Below, in pieces: positions 18,579 through 28,884 of a stretch of 41,526 nucleotides of DNA. The DNA is from Desulfurellales bacterium. Its GTDB lineage: Bacteria; Campylobacterota_A; Desulfurellia; Desulfurellales; Hippeaceae. Position 1 is the stretch's first letter. The number at the start of each line of letters is the position of its first letter. The position numbers and the translations under genes are program-made. Location of the stretch: positions 1 to 41,526 of the forward strand of contig JALVTR010000052.1 in the NCBI GenBank assembly GCA_027035885.1. Direction: 5' to 3'. The notes beneath the pieces were generated by a model. The model ran no database searches. It had not been told where the DNA came from and saw nothing but the letters and a program-made list of their open reading frames with translations.

Positions 18579-18872
18579 GTGAAGTGTGAGATAGATGTAA
18601 TCATAGACAGAAAGTACAGATGGCACCTAAAAGAGTTGCTAACACAGAATGGTTTAACCTTTAAGGAATGGCTTGTTGAGTTTCACAATGATAGGTCTAT
18701 TGTTAGTTTCCAAATAGACGAGAAAGAAGAGGACCTTTTGAAAAATCTATATGACTTTTTAAAAAACAACGTTGGTTCAAGAGTAGTTCTACCAGACGGC
18801 AATAGACTCAACCCTAAAAATAAAGATTTCGGAGAATTTTATAGGGTAGTGTGCAAATACATTGAGGAGTAA
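18579..18872 (+). CDS. Hypothetical protein (97 aa)
   Basis: GTG start with GGGGG SD-like sequence; compact charged protein MKCEIDVIIDRKYRWHLKELLTQNGLTFKEWLVEF...; no confident family. Confidence 0.65.
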   Translation: MKCEIDVIIDRKYRWHLKELLTQNGLTFKEWLVEFHNDRSIVSFQIDEKEEDLLKNLYDFLKNNVGSRVVLPDGNRLNPKNKDFGEFYRVVCKYIEE

Positions 18873-18875
18873 AGC

Positions 18876-21224
18876 ATGGCTATAAAAAGGCTAACATACG
18901 ATGATGTCAAATTTGATTTTAATTGTAATTTGAATATAGATTATATAGACACAGATACCTCATTGGTACATCAAAAAAGAATAGAGATTGCTTTAGATAA
19001 ACTTGTCAACATAGACAGCAAAAATCATAACTTGTATATTTGCGGTAATCTTAGCAAAGACGACAAGCAAACAATTGTTAAAATGCTTAAAAACTTATCA
19101 GAGAGCAAGAACGCTAAGATCTATGACTATTGCTACGTTAATAATTTCAAAAACCCAAAAGAGCCAAAGATAATAAAACTAAAACCATCCGAAGGTAAAA
19201 AATTTAAAGAGCAAATGGACGAGTTTGTTGATTATTTGATTAAAAGCGTGCCTAGGGTGTTCAATAGCAAAGAGTATGAAGAAAAGATTCAAGAGGTTAT
19301 AAAAGAATTCGATGAAAAACAAAGGAATCTATATGACAAGTTGCAGAAAAAGGCAAACGAATTAGATTTCGTTGTGAAATTATCTCAAATGGGAATAATT
19401 GTTAATCCAGTGATAGCAGGAAAGGTTATAGGAGAAAGAGAATACAATAGCTTGTCTGAGGATATAAAAAAATCTATTGATGAAAGAAGAATAAAACTTG
19501 AGGAATATATAGATGAATTCATATCGAGTACCAAAGAGTTAGAAAAACAAAAACAGGATAAACTTAAGAAAATAAACGATGAAATGACTCTATTTATAGT
19601 ATCTGGAAAAATTGATAAGATAAAAAGGAATTTTGAAAACAATAAAGATATTGAGGAATATTTGGATGATGTTGAGGATTATACACTTAAGAACATATCT
19701 ATTTTTTTACCTCAAAATAATCAGACACTTCCATTCCTTCAGGCACCGATGAAATACACAGAATATCGCGTAAATCTTTTTGTTGACAATAGCAATGTTA
19801 AATCATCACCTGTGATTTATGAAGAGAATCCAACGTATTACAATGTTTTCGGAAAATTGGAAAAACAAGCTTACTTTGGAGCATTTGTGACTGATTTTAC
19901 TCATATAACAGCTGGTTCAATACACAAGGCAAATGGTGGTTATTTAATTTTAGATGCTTTTGGGATTTTAGTTAATCCTGGCGTATGGGAAACATTAAAA
20001 AGAACATTGCTTTCTTCTAAATCCACGATAGAGGAAATGTCTGAAAAATACGGAATAATTGCCACAGAAACGTTAAAACCACAACCAATAGAGTTGGATA
20101 TCAAAGTTGTACTTATTGGCTCTGAGTATATATATGACATACTTTTTGAATATGACGACGAGTTCGGTAATCTATTTAAACTGAGAACAAATTTCGATTA
20201 TGCGATGCCAAAAAAGGAACCTATAGTAAAAAAATATGTCTCGACGATAATAAAATATTGCGATGAAAATAAGCTAAAAAAGCCGGATTTATCGGGTTTT
20301 AAAGGGTTGATTAAGTATTCATGCAGATTGGTTGAAGACAGAAACAAACTTTGGGCGTATACAAATAATATTTTGGATATTGTTAAAGAAGCACAGTTCT
20401 TTTCAAGCTCCGAACAACTAACTTACGAAAATATAAGATTAGCTATAAATGAAAGAAAATTTTTGCGTGATTTATGGAAAGAAAAAATATATGAAATGAT
20501 TGAAAATGGGAGTATTATAATTAATTTTAAGGATAAAAAAATTGGAGAAATAAACGGATTATCGGTTTTAGACATAGGTGACTTTTCTTTCGGAAGACCA
20601 AATAAAATTGTAGCAAAAACTTATGTTGGAAAAGAAGGAATTGTCAGCATAGAAAGAGAGAGCAAACTGTCTGGTAAGATATTCGACAAGTCTTCTTTTA
20701 TCATTGCAGGATATATAAGCGGTATGTACGGGTTCAATAAAACATTAAGCTTTTCAGCGTCTTTATCATTTGAACAATCTTATTCGATGATTGAAGGAGA
20801 TAGTGCATCAATTGCAGAGGTACTTGCAATTTTATCCTCTTTAACCGAAATTCCACTTGCCCAAAATTTAGCCGTAACTGGCTCTATGAACCAAAACGGT
20901 ATTGTTCAACCTATAGGCGGCGTAAATGAGAAGATTGAGGGATTTTATGAGATTTGTAAATTAACAGGAAACTTAGATGGAGCTGGTGTAGTTATCCCAT
21001 CTAAAAACTTAAAGAACCTTGTTTTGGATGATGAAGTGGAAAATGCGATTAAAGATGGAAAATTTAACCTTTTTGCAGTTGAAACAATAGATGATGCAAT
21101 AGAGATATTTACAGGAAGAAAAGCAGGCAAAAGGCAAGGCAAAGGCTTTGAAAAAGAGACATTTCACTATATAGTTGACAAAAAGCTCAAAAAAATTAAC
21201 GAGATTTTAAAAAAAGAGTCTTAG
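18876..21224 (+). CDS. Lon-like (AAA_32/Lon_C) protease with degenerate ATPase P-loop
   Basis: YCYVNNFKNPKEPKIIKL, HKANGGYLILDAFGILVNPGVWETLKRTL, C-terminal protease MIEGDSASIAEVLAILSSLTEIPLAQNLAVTGSMNQNGIVQPIGGVNEKIEGFYE (Ser in GDSAS, Lys in NEKIEG). Confidence 0.9.
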   Translation: MAIKRLTYDDVKFDFNCNLNIDYIDTDTSLVHQKRIEIALDKLVNIDSKNHNLYICGNLSKDDKQTIVKMLKNLSESKNAKIYDYCYVNNFKNPKEPKIIKLKPSEGKKFKEQMDEFVDYLIKSVPRVFNSKEYEEKIQEVIKEFDEKQRNLYDKLQKKANELDFVVKLSQMGIIVNPVIAGKVIGEREYNSLSEDIKKSIDERRIKLEEYIDEFISSTKELEKQKQDKLKKINDEMTLFIVSGKIDKIKRNFENNKDIEEYLDDVEDYTLKNISIFLPQNNQTLPFLQAPMKYTEYRVNLFVDNSNVKSSPVIYEENPTYYNVFGKLEKQAYFGAFVTDFTHITAGSIHKANGGYLILDAFGILVNPGVWETLKRTLLSSKSTIEEMSEKYGIIATETLKPQPIELDIKVVLIGSEYIYDILFEYDDEFGNLFKLRTNFDYAMPKKEPIVKKYVSTIIKYCDENKLKKPDLSGFKGLIKYSCRLVEDRNKLWAYTNNILDIVKEAQFFSSSEQLTYENIRLAINERKFLRDLWKEKIYEMIENGSIIINFKDKKIGEINGLSVLDIGDFSFGRPNKIVAKTYVGKEGIVSIERESKLSGKIFDKSSFIIAGYISGMYGFNKTLSFSASLSFEQSYSMIEGDSASIAEVLAILSSLTEIPLAQNLAVTGSMNQNGIVQPIGGVNEKIEGFYEICKLTGNLDGAGVVIPSKNLKNLVLDDEVENAIKDGKFNLFAVETIDDAIEIFTGRKAGKRQGKGFEKETFHYIVDKKLKKINEILKKES

Positions 21225-21232
21225 GGTAAGAA

Positions 21233-22378
21233 ATGCTTAGATTTTTGGATGCAGGGGAATCACACGGAAAGCTTCTTGTTGCAATAGTTGATGGTTTTCC
21301 ATCAGGTTTGAAGATAGACGTAGATTTCGTTAATAGGCAACTTTTGTTGAGGCAATCAGGATATGGCAGGGGAGGCAGACAAAAAATAGAAAAGGATACC
21401 GTAGAATTTTTAAGCGGCGTTAGGTTCGGCGAAACAATTGGATCTCCTGTTACAATAGCGATAAAAAACATGGATTTCGATAATTGGAAAAATATAATGA
21501 CTCCTTTCGGAAAACATACCCAAGAAGGAAAAGTTATACGCCCAAGACCTGGTCATGCCGACTTAACAGGTTATTTAAAATACGATCGGGAAGACATAAG
21601 AGATGTGCTTGAAAGGTCAAGTGCCAGAGAAACAGCCATTAGGACGGCTGTTGGAGCACTTTGCGAGTTGTTACTTAAAGAGGTTGGAGTAAGTCTTGTA
21701 TCGTTTGTTGTGGCCATAGGTAAAATTAAGGCAAATATTGAGTTTTATGATGACATAGAAAAAAAAATTCTAAATTCGCCCGTATTTTGCCCAGATGAAA
21801 AAGCATCTGATCTCATGATAGCCAAGATTGAGGAAGCAAAGAGGGGGGGTGAAAGTTTGGGGGGTGTTGTTGAAGCTATAGCTAAAGGTGTTGTTCCAGG
21901 TCTTGGAAGCTATACGCAGTGGGACAGAAGGATTGATGCGCAATTGGCTTTTGGTTTGATGGGTATACAAGCCGTTAAGGCTATAGAAATAGGTGAAGGT
22001 TTTGGTAATGCTTTTAAGTTTGGTTCCGAAGCCCATGATGAGATATACTATGACAACAGTTATAAAAGATACACAAACAGAGCCGGTGGTATAGAGGGTG
22101 GAATGTCAAACGGTGAGGACATAGTTGTTAAAGCCTATATGAAGCCGATTCCCACACTTAAGAAAGGTCTTAAGTCTGTGAATGTGGAAACACATGAAAA
22201 AGGAATTTCGCACTTTGAGAGAAGCGACATATGTGCTGTTCCAGCTTTGAGCATAGTTGTTAGGTCTGTTTTAGCATTTGAACTTGCTTATATTTACTTA
22301 GAGAAGTTCGGCTCTGATACAGTTAAGGAGTTTGTGAAAAGGGTCAGTGAGTACAAAGAGTATTTAAAGACAAAATGA
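21233..22378 (+). CDS. aroC: Chorismate synthase
   Basis: LDAGESHGKLLVAIVDGFPSGL, RQSGYGRGGRQ, RPRPGHADLTGYLKY, NRAGGIEGGMSNGEDIV. Confidence 0.96.
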   Translation: MLRFLDAGESHGKLLVAIVDGFPSGLKIDVDFVNRQLLLRQSGYGRGGRQKIEKDTVEFLSGVRFGETIGSPVTIAIKNMDFDNWKNIMTPFGKHTQEGKVIRPRPGHADLTGYLKYDREDIRDVLERSSARETAIRTAVGALCELLLKEVGVSLVSFVVAIGKIKANIEFYDDIEKKILNSPVFCPDEKASDLMIAKIEEAKRGGESLGGVVEAIAKGVVPGLGSYTQWDRRIDAQLAFGLMGIQAVKAIEIGEGFGNAFKFGSEAHDEIYYDNSYKRYTNRAGGIEGGMSNGEDIVVKAYMKPIPTLKKGLKSVNVETHEKGISHFERSDICAVPALSIVVRSVLAFELAYIYLEKFGSDTVKEFVKRVSEYKEYLKTK

Positions 22379-22863
22379 ACGTAATTCTGGTAGGTTTTAT
22401 GGGTTCTGGAAAGACTACGATCGCAAGGATAATTAGCAAAAAGCACAATATGCGTTTTTTAGACACAGACAAATTGATAGAAAGAAAAGAACATTTGACT
22501 ATAAAAGAGATTTTCAACAAAAAAGGTGAAAAATATTTTCGAGAATTAGAAAGACAATTAATAAAAAATGAGATATCTTTTTGCAATAATTGTGTTATTT
22601 CAACAGGTGGTGGGATGCCCTGTTTTTTTGATAATATGAAAAATCTCAAATCCAAAGGGTGGGTAATTTTTTTAAATATACCTTTCGGTGAGATTGTAAA
22701 AAGAGTAAAAAAGTCGGACAAAAGGCCATTATTTAAAAACATTGAAAAGGCGAGAGAACTTTATGAAGAAAGGGCCAACTGCTACAAACAGGCCCACTTT
22801 ACAATAAATGTTGAAAATCATAAGGAAAAAATAGTAGAAGAAATAGAACAATTGGTTTTTTAG
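22375..22863 (+). CDS. aroK: Shikimate kinase
   Basis: LVGFMGSGKTTIARIISKKHNMRFLDTDKLIE, EKYFRELE, ISTGGGMPC; overlaps aroC by 4 nt (ATGA). Confidence 0.93.
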   Translation: MNVILVGFMGSGKTTIARIISKKHNMRFLDTDKLIERKEHLTIKEIFNKKGEKYFRELERQLIKNEISFCNNCVISTGGGMPCFFDNMKNLKSKGWVIFLNIPFGEIVKRVKKSDKRPLFKNIEKARELYEERANCYKQAHFTINVENHKEKIVEEIEQLVF

Positions 22864-22870
22864 GAGAGTT

Positions 22871-23731
22871 ATGAAAGTATCTATAAAAGATTTGGTGGAT
22901 AGTATAAAAGAAAAACTTAGTTTTTCAAAAGTTGCCGCAAGGATACTAAGATTATTCGAAAGTGACGATTTAAGCTCTTATCAGCTCGCAAAGGTTATAG
23001 CTCTAGACCCTGTGCTGGCAGCTTATATTTTAAAAATTTCTAACTCAGCTTATTATAATTTTTCAGGAAAGATAAAAACACTATCTGACGCCATAACTTT
23101 AATAGGCTTCGAGGAGATTAAGAAAATTGTTATCATGATTAGCGCAAAGAACGCATTCAAAGTTAGCGATGAGATAGATAAGCTACTTTGGGAACATTCT
23201 TTGGCTGTAGCTGTTGGGTGTTCTGTTATAAATTCTATGATAAACATAACAGATGAGGGTGAAGCATACATATCTGGGCTTTTACACGATATAGGAAAGA
23301 TAGTTTACAAGAAAAGTGAACTCACAAACTATAAGGATATAATTAAACAAGCTTATGACACTGGAGAAGAAATAAGGTTGTTGGAAAAGGAAATTTTCGG
23401 ATATAATCACGCTGACGTAGGAGGTTATCTACTACAAAACTGGAATTTCGAACAGAGTATTATAGACGCTGTATCATTTCACCATCTAAACTTTACCATA
23501 AAAAATACGTCGGGTTTTTTAAAGAAATCAGCACTTGTCAACCTTGCCGATTTTATAGTTAATAACTTGATTGGAGTTGGAAAAAAGGAAAAGATAAAGG
23601 ACGTTGAAGTATTAAACAATCTAAATTCAGCAAAGCTTATAGGATTTTATACTGACAATCCAATTTCTTTAATTGAAGAAATACAGCAAAAATTCATGAT
23701 TTTAGCGTCTACCATGGAAGAAAAGATATGA
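22871..23731 (+). CDS. HDOD domain protein
   Basis: N-terminal LARIALD-type HDOD helices (ALDPVLAAYILKISNSAYYNFSGKIKTLSDAITLIGFEEIKKIVI) plus GLLHDIGK, YNHADVGGYLLQNW, SFHH. Confidence 0.9.
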   Translation: MKVSIKDLVDSIKEKLSFSKVAARILRLFESDDLSSYQLAKVIALDPVLAAYILKISNSAYYNFSGKIKTLSDAITLIGFEEIKKIVIMISAKNAFKVSDEIDKLLWEHSLAVAVGCSVINSMINITDEGEAYISGLLHDIGKIVYKKSELTNYKDIIKQAYDTGEEIRLLEKEIFGYNHADVGGYLLQNWNFEQSIIDAVSFHHLNFTIKNTSGFLKKSALVNLADFIVNNLIGVGKKEKIKDVEVLNNLNSAKLIGFYTDNPISLIEEIQQKFMILASTMEEKI

Positions 23732-24642
23732 GGATTTTAGTCACCGGAGCCACAGGTTTTGTTGGTATAAATACAGTAAAAAGATTGTTAGAAAAGCATG
23801 ATGTATATGTGTTTGTAAGGAATATTGAGGCAGCAAAAAAATATTTTGGCAAAAATGTTAATATAGCCTACGGTGATATTTTGGATGTTGAGAGCTTAAA
23901 AAAGGCTTTTGATAAAAATTTTGATTCTGTAGTTCATATTGCAGGTGTTATAAGCGCCCATAATTTGGAAAAACTTTACAATGTAAACAGATATGGCTCT
24001 AAAAACGTGGCTAAAGTAGCCCATGAAGCAGGTGTAAAAAAGTTCGTTTATGTATCCTCCCTTTCGGCAAGAGGTCCAGATGGTTTCAATGGTCCTATTT
24101 CGCACTATGGTAACTCCAAACGCTTAGGAGAATTTGAGATTCTAAACGTGTATAAATTTGGGAACGTAGAAATCTTTAGACCGCCGATTATATTTGGTCC
24201 TTACGATAAAGGAACATTACCGTTTTTTAAACTTGCGCAATATGGTATTGCACCTTTTATGGATAGAACCTACAGTTTGCTGTTTATTGAAGATTTGGTT
24301 AAAATATTGATAGGACTTCTGGAACTTAAAGTCAAAGGTACAAATATTTTTTACGCATCTTCCTTCACCGTAAATTTTGAAGAGTTAGCTGAGTGTTTAC
24401 TAAAGATATCAAATAAAAAAGTGCTTAAGATTAAACCCCCTGTAGGTTTGATGAAGCTTACGGCTAAGTTTAGTTCCAAAAGGTCGCCATTTACTGTAGA
24501 TAAAGTTAGAGAAATAGTACCAAAATCATGGACATGCAACAACGATACTATTAAGATGTATATAAATTTTGAGGGGTGTTTTGGAATGTGTGATTCATTG
24601 AAAAAAACATATTTATGGTACAAAAAGAATGGATGGATATAG
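23728..24642 (+). CDS. NAD(P)-dependent epimerase/dehydratase (extended SDR)
   Basis: ILVTGATGFVGINTVKRLLEK, VVHIAGVIS, YVSSLSARGP, YGNSK (YxxxK). Confidence 0.9.
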   Translation: MRILVTGATGFVGINTVKRLLEKHDVYVFVRNIEAAKKYFGKNVNIAYGDILDVESLKKAFDKNFDSVVHIAGVISAHNLEKLYNVNRYGSKNVAKVAHEAGVKKFVYVSSLSARGPDGFNGPISHYGNSKRLGEFEILNVYKFGNVEIFRPPIIFGPYDKGTLPFFKLAQYGIAPFMDRTYSLLFIEDLVKILIGLLELKVKGTNIFYASSFTVNFEELAECLLKISNKKVLKIKPPVGLMKLTAKFSSKRSPFTVDKVREIVPKSWTCNNDTIKMYINFEGCFGMCDSLKKTYLWYKKNGWI

Positions 24643-25648
24643 TCCTATAGTTTTTAAAGACAACGATACGTTCTTGATTCTTGACCAAAGGAAATTACCA
24701 TGGAAGAAGGAGTACATAAACGTTAAAGAGGTCAATGATGTTTGTAAGGCCATTAAAGACATGGCTGTTAGGGGTGCGCCTCTAATTGGCATTACAGCGG
24801 CAATTGGGCTTTACTTCGGCGTCAAAAATTCGGAAAACTGGGATGAATTTGAGAAAAAATTCAATTACTCCTACGATTGCCTTTCAAAAACAAGGCCCAC
24901 AGCGGTGAATCTGTTTTTTGCTTTGAATAGGCTAAAAGAAGTAAAGGAAGAGAAAAAACACGTATTACCCTTGCATAAATTGATGAAAAAGCTGCGGGCG
25001 ACAGCCATAGGAATTTGGGAAGAGCAGAAAGGACAAGACAAACGAATTGGTGAATTTGGGTCTGAATATTTAAAGGACAAAAGAAGTATTTTGACTCACT
25101 GCAATACAGGAACATTTGCCACAGGCGGTATAGGAACGGCTTTAGGCATAATAAAAACGATGCACAAAAAAGGCCTGCTGAGTTTAGTTTATGTGAATGA
25201 AACAAGACCATACCTACAAGGCATAAGGTTGACAGCTTTTGAACTTAAAAATGAGAGTGTAGATTACAAGATTGTGACAGATAACTCCTGCGGTATGTTA
25301 TTTAGAGAAGGTTTGGTTGACGCCGTTATAGTTGGGGCTGATAGAATTGCAAGAAACGGCGATACGGCAAATAAAATTGGTACGTATTGCCTTGCGAGTA
25401 TGTGCAAAAGGCACGGTATCACGTTTGTTGTCGCTGCACCTGAATCCACAATTGATAGAACGATTGATAATTTAAGACAAATACCCGTTGAAGAAAGAAG
25501 TGCAGAAGAGGTTTTAAAGATTGGTGATAAGTATTTTGCACCAGAAGGCTCGAAGGCGATTTATTATTCATTCGACTTAACAGATGCAAAGCTGATTGAT
25601 GCAATCATTACAGAAAAAGGCGTTTATGAGTATCCTTATAGGTTTTAA
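24629..25648 (+). CDS. mtnA: S-methyl-5-thioribose-1-phosphate isomerase (MtnA / aIF2B-like family)
   Basis: DQRKLPWK, MAVRGAPLIGITAAIGLYFG, TRPTAVNLFFALNR, THCNTGTFATGGIGTALGII, ETRPYLQGIRLTAFEL, GADRIARNGDTANKIGTY. Confidence 0.93.
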   Translation: MDGYSPIVFKDNDTFLILDQRKLPWKKEYINVKEVNDVCKAIKDMAVRGAPLIGITAAIGLYFGVKNSENWDEFEKKFNYSYDCLSKTRPTAVNLFFALNRLKEVKEEKKHVLPLHKLMKKLRATAIGIWEEQKGQDKRIGEFGSEYLKDKRSILTHCNTGTFATGGIGTALGIIKTMHKKGLLSLVYVNETRPYLQGIRLTAFELKNESVDYKIVTDNSCGMLFREGLVDAVIVGADRIARNGDTANKIGTYCLASMCKRHGITFVVAAPESTIDRTIDNLRQIPVEERSAEEVLKIGDKYFAPEGSKAIYYSFDLTDAKLIDAIITEKGVYEYPYRF

Positions 25649-25651
25649 AAA

Positions 25652-26407
25652 ATGGCTTATCTAAAATTTGAGAAAGATGTTGACATTGGCATATTGACAT
25701 TGAATAGACCAGAGAAGCACAACTCTATAAACAAAGGATATATGGGTGAATTTATAGAATTTCTAAACTTTGTAGAAAAAGAGCCTTTAAAAGCATTAGT
25801 TGTAAAATCTGCGGGTGAGAATGTGTTTTCAGCAGGTGGTGATATCAACTATTTTTTAACGCTTACAACAAAGGAAGATGCGTTCAGTATGGCATTAAAT
25901 ATGCATAATATTTTGAGTAGATTTGAAGATCTTGATTATCCAACAATTTGCGCTATCAACGGTTCTGCTATAGGTGGGGGATCGGAGGTTATTCTGGTGT
26001 TTGACATGAGGTTTGCAAGAAGTGACATATTCATCCAGTTTAAAGAGAAGGCTATAGGCGTAACAACAGGCTGGGGGGGAACGTATAGACTGGTAAATCT
26101 TGTTGGCTACAATAAAGCTTTGGAATTGCTACTCTCTGCCAGAAAAATAGACGCGAAAGAAGCAAAAGACATAGGGCTTGTCAATGAAATATACGATAAA
26201 TCAGTTTTAATGGAAAAGGTGATGGAATTCTGCTATAAATTAAAAGATGACGATATTAGACTCATAAAGCATATAAAAAGACTTGCCAAAGAATCTCGAT
26301 TTATACCAAGGGATGATGGAATGCAGTTAGAGAGAATTTTATTTTCTGAAAGCTGGATGTTCGGCAAAAGAGAACGACAGATGAGAAAATTTATGGAGAA
26401 GAAATAA
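25652..26407 (+). CDS. Enoyl-CoA hydratase/isomerase family protein
   Basis: LTLNRPEKHNSINKG, FSAGGDINYF, CAINGSAIGGGSEVILVFDMRFARSDIFIQFKEKAIGVTTGWGGTYRL. Confidence 0.92.
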   Translation: MAYLKFEKDVDIGILTLNRPEKHNSINKGYMGEFIEFLNFVEKEPLKALVVKSAGENVFSAGGDINYFLTLTTKEDAFSMALNMHNILSRFEDLDYPTICAINGSAIGGGSEVILVFDMRFARSDIFIQFKEKAIGVTTGWGGTYRLVNLVGYNKALELLLSARKIDAKEAKDIGLVNEIYDKSVLMEKVMEFCYKLKDDDIRLIKHIKRLAKESRFIPRDDGMQLERILFSESWMFGKRERQMRKFMEKK

Positions 26408-27318
26408 TGGGGTTTTTAAAAAGTATATCGGAAAAGCTATTTAAGACAAAGGATAGTTTCACAAAAAAGATACATGAAGAATCTATGAAAGACGAACCCA
26501 TCACTAATGAATACTTGGAATTTGTAGAAGAATTGTTGATTGAGTCAGATTTTGGCGTAAAAACTACGATGAAAATTATGGAATCAATAGACGATGGCAT
26601 ATCGGATGGTAGCATAAAAACAAGGAGGGATGTTGAGTTTAAAATACGCAAGGTTATACTTGAAATTTTAAAACAGGTGGAAAGGCCGCTCGAGATTAGA
26701 AAGAAATGGTTTACGGTTCTTGTTGTGGGCATAAACGGTTCGGGTAAAACCACAACGATTGGAAAACTATCTGGATTAAACACAGAAAAAGGCAAAAAGG
26801 TCATGCTTGTGGCAGCAGACACGTTCCGCGCAGCAGCCATAGACCAGCTTAAAGTCTGGGCCGATAAAACCGGGTCACTGTTTGTTAAACAGGAGGAGGG
26901 TGCAGATCCCGCTGCTGTTGCTTTTGACGGTGTTAAAAGTGCCTTGGCAAGGAATGTTGATGCTGTTTTTATAGATACGGCTGGTAGATTACATACACAG
27001 AAGAACCTTATGAAGGAGGTTATAAAAATCAAAAACGCCGTTAAAAAGGCTTACAGCGAAGCACCTCATGAGGTTTTACTTGTATTGGATGCAACGATTG
27101 GTCAAAATGCCATAAATCAAGCACGCGAGTTTAACAAGGCGTTGGATGTAACGGGTATCGTTCTAACTAAAATGGACGGCACTGCTAAGGGTGGTATTAT
27201 TGTTGCTATAAGTGAGGAATTTGGAATTCCAATTCGATACATCGGGATAGGTGAGAAAGAAGAAGATTTAAAGGTATTTAATGCAAGGGACTTTGTCGAA
27301 TCTGTGTTTGTACAATAA
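26407..27318 (+). CDS. ftsY: Signal recognition particle receptor FtsY
   Basis: [66 protein letters not shown]. Confidence 0.96.
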   Translation: MGFLKSISEKLFKTKDSFTKKIHEESMKDEPITNEYLEFVEELLIESDFGVKTTMKIMESIDDGISDGSIKTRRDVEFKIRKVILEILKQVERPLEIRKKWFTVLVVGINGSGKTTTIGKLSGLNTEKGKKVMLVAADTFRAAAIDQLKVWADKTGSLFVKQEEGADPAAVAFDGVKSALARNVDAVFIDTAGRLHTQKNLMKEVIKIKNAVKKAYSEAPHEVLLVLDATIGQNAINQAREFNKALDVTGIVLTKMDGTAKGGIIVAISEEFGIPIRYIGIGEKEEDLKVFNARDFVESVFVQ

Positions 27319-27335
27319 ATTTTGGAGGTGAAAAT

Positions 27336-28592
27336 ATGGGTGTAATAGTTGATGTTTATGCATTAGAAATTTTGGACTCAAGAGGAAATCCAACAATTAA
27401 ATGTACAGTAAGAACAGACAACGACGTTGTGGGAGTATCCGAAGTGCCGAGCGGTGCATCAACAGGAGAGAGCGAAGCGGTTGAGTTGAGGGATAACGAT
27501 GATAATAGGTATAGGGGAAAAGGCGTTCAAAAGGTCATATCAAACATAAACGATAAAATCGCAAATGAGATAATTGGTCTTGATGTATTTGAACAAGCCG
27601 AAATTGATAATACAATGATAGAGTTTGATGGAACAAAAAACAAATCAAATTTAGGTGCAAATGCCATAGTTGCCGTATCTTTGGCATGTGCAAGAGCTGC
27701 AGCAAATGAGCTCAGGGTACCACTTTATAGGTATTTGGGTGGTCTACATACGAACCTTTTACCTATACCTCTTTTAAACATCTTAAATGGTGGGAAACAC
27801 GCTGACAATAACGTAGATTTTCAAGAGTTTATGATTGCGCCAATAGGCGCAGAGAGTTTTAAAGATGCCATTAGGATGGCTTCGGACACATTTTGGGCAC
27901 TGAAGGGTATTCTAAGAGAGAGAGGTTTGTTTACGGGTGTAGGTGATGAAGGCGGATTTGCGCCAAATTTACAGTCAAACGAAGAGCCTTTAAAGTTGAT
28001 ATTGGAAGCTATAGAAAAGGCGGGATATAAACCACTTGATGATATTGCTCTTGCTTTGGATCCTGCTTCAAGTGAGTTTTACAAGGACGGAAAATACATT
28101 GTGGGAGGAGATAAACTCACCAATGATGATATGATTGCCATTTATAAAGATTTTGTAGAAAAGTACCCTATAGTTGTGTTGGAAGATGGTCTGGCAGAAA
28201 ACGATTGGCAAGGATGGAAAAAGCTTACAGATGAATTGGGCGATAGAATTATGCTTATTGGTGATGATATATTCGTCACTAACGTTGAGTTAATTAGCAA
28301 GGGTTTGGAAGAGGGGATAGCAAATGCTATTTTAATAAAACCAAACCAAATCGGAACATTAACAGAAACATTGGATGCGATAAGATTAGGGGAGGATGCA
28401 GCTTACAATTTGGTTATTTCTCACAGATCAGGCGAAACAACTGACACGTTTATTGCGGACTTGGCAGTTGCATGCAATACAGGTTGGATTAAAACAGGGT
28501 CTGCTTGCAGGGGAGAGAGGATTGCTAAGTACAATAGACTAATAGAAATAGAAGACGAGTTGTACCCCTATGGCGAATACCCAACATGGTAG
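27336..28592 (+). CDS. eno: Enolase
   Basis: [95 protein letters not shown]. Confidence 0.97.
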   Translation: MGVIVDVYALEILDSRGNPTIKCTVRTDNDVVGVSEVPSGASTGESEAVELRDNDDNRYRGKGVQKVISNINDKIANEIIGLDVFEQAEIDNTMIEFDGTKNKSNLGANAIVAVSLACARAAANELRVPLYRYLGGLHTNLLPIPLLNILNGGKHADNNVDFQEFMIAPIGAESFKDAIRMASDTFWALKGILRERGLFTGVGDEGGFAPNLQSNEEPLKLILEAIEKAGYKPLDDIALALDPASSEFYKDGKYIVGGDKLTNDDMIAIYKDFVEKYPIVVLEDGLAENDWQGWKKLTDELGDRIMLIGDDIFVTNVELISKGLEEGIANAILIKPNQIGTLTETLDAIRLGEDAAYNLVISHRSGETTDTFIADLAVACNTGWIKTGSACRGERIAKYNRLIEIEDELYPYGEYPTW

Positions 28593-28878
28593 ATTCCTAA
28601 ACATAATTATTTTAATACTATTTATTATAGTCATAGGATTAATAGCTAAAGGAATATACTCTAAGCAGCTTAAATTAAGGGAACTCAAAAAGGAGAGTTC
28701 CCTTTTGGATGAAAAAATACTGAAGGTGAAAAGAAACATTAGAAAAATTAAAAGTCAGATAAAGATGGTAAAGAATGATCCCTATTACATGAAACATGAA
28801 ATGGCAGATAGATATCTAATTGTCTCTAAAGATGAAACTGTAATAATTTTTAACGATAATTCCTCACAGAATAAGTAA
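28570..28878 (+). CDS. FtsB/DivIC-like septum formation initiator
   Basis: Short N-terminal cytoplasmic segment, one TM, coiled coil [52 protein letters not shown]; next to eno. Confidence 0.75.
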   Translation: MANTQHGRFLNIIILILFIIVIGLIAKGIYSKQLKLRELKKESSLLDEKILKVKRNIRKIKSQIKMVKNDPYYMKHEMADRYLIVSKDETVIIFNDNSSQNK

Positions 28879-28884
28879 ACATCT

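Noticed and set aside
25652-26407. Enoyl-CoA hydratase as part of a fatty-acid or aromatic degradation cluster
   Set aside because: No neighbouring acyl-CoA dehydrogenase, thiolase or CoA-ligase genes; it stands alone between mtnA and ftsY.
27336-28878. The 23-nt eno/ftsB overlap as something novel
   Set aside because: eno next to an ftsB-like gene is a common bacterial arrangement and short same-strand overlaps are frequent throughout this window.
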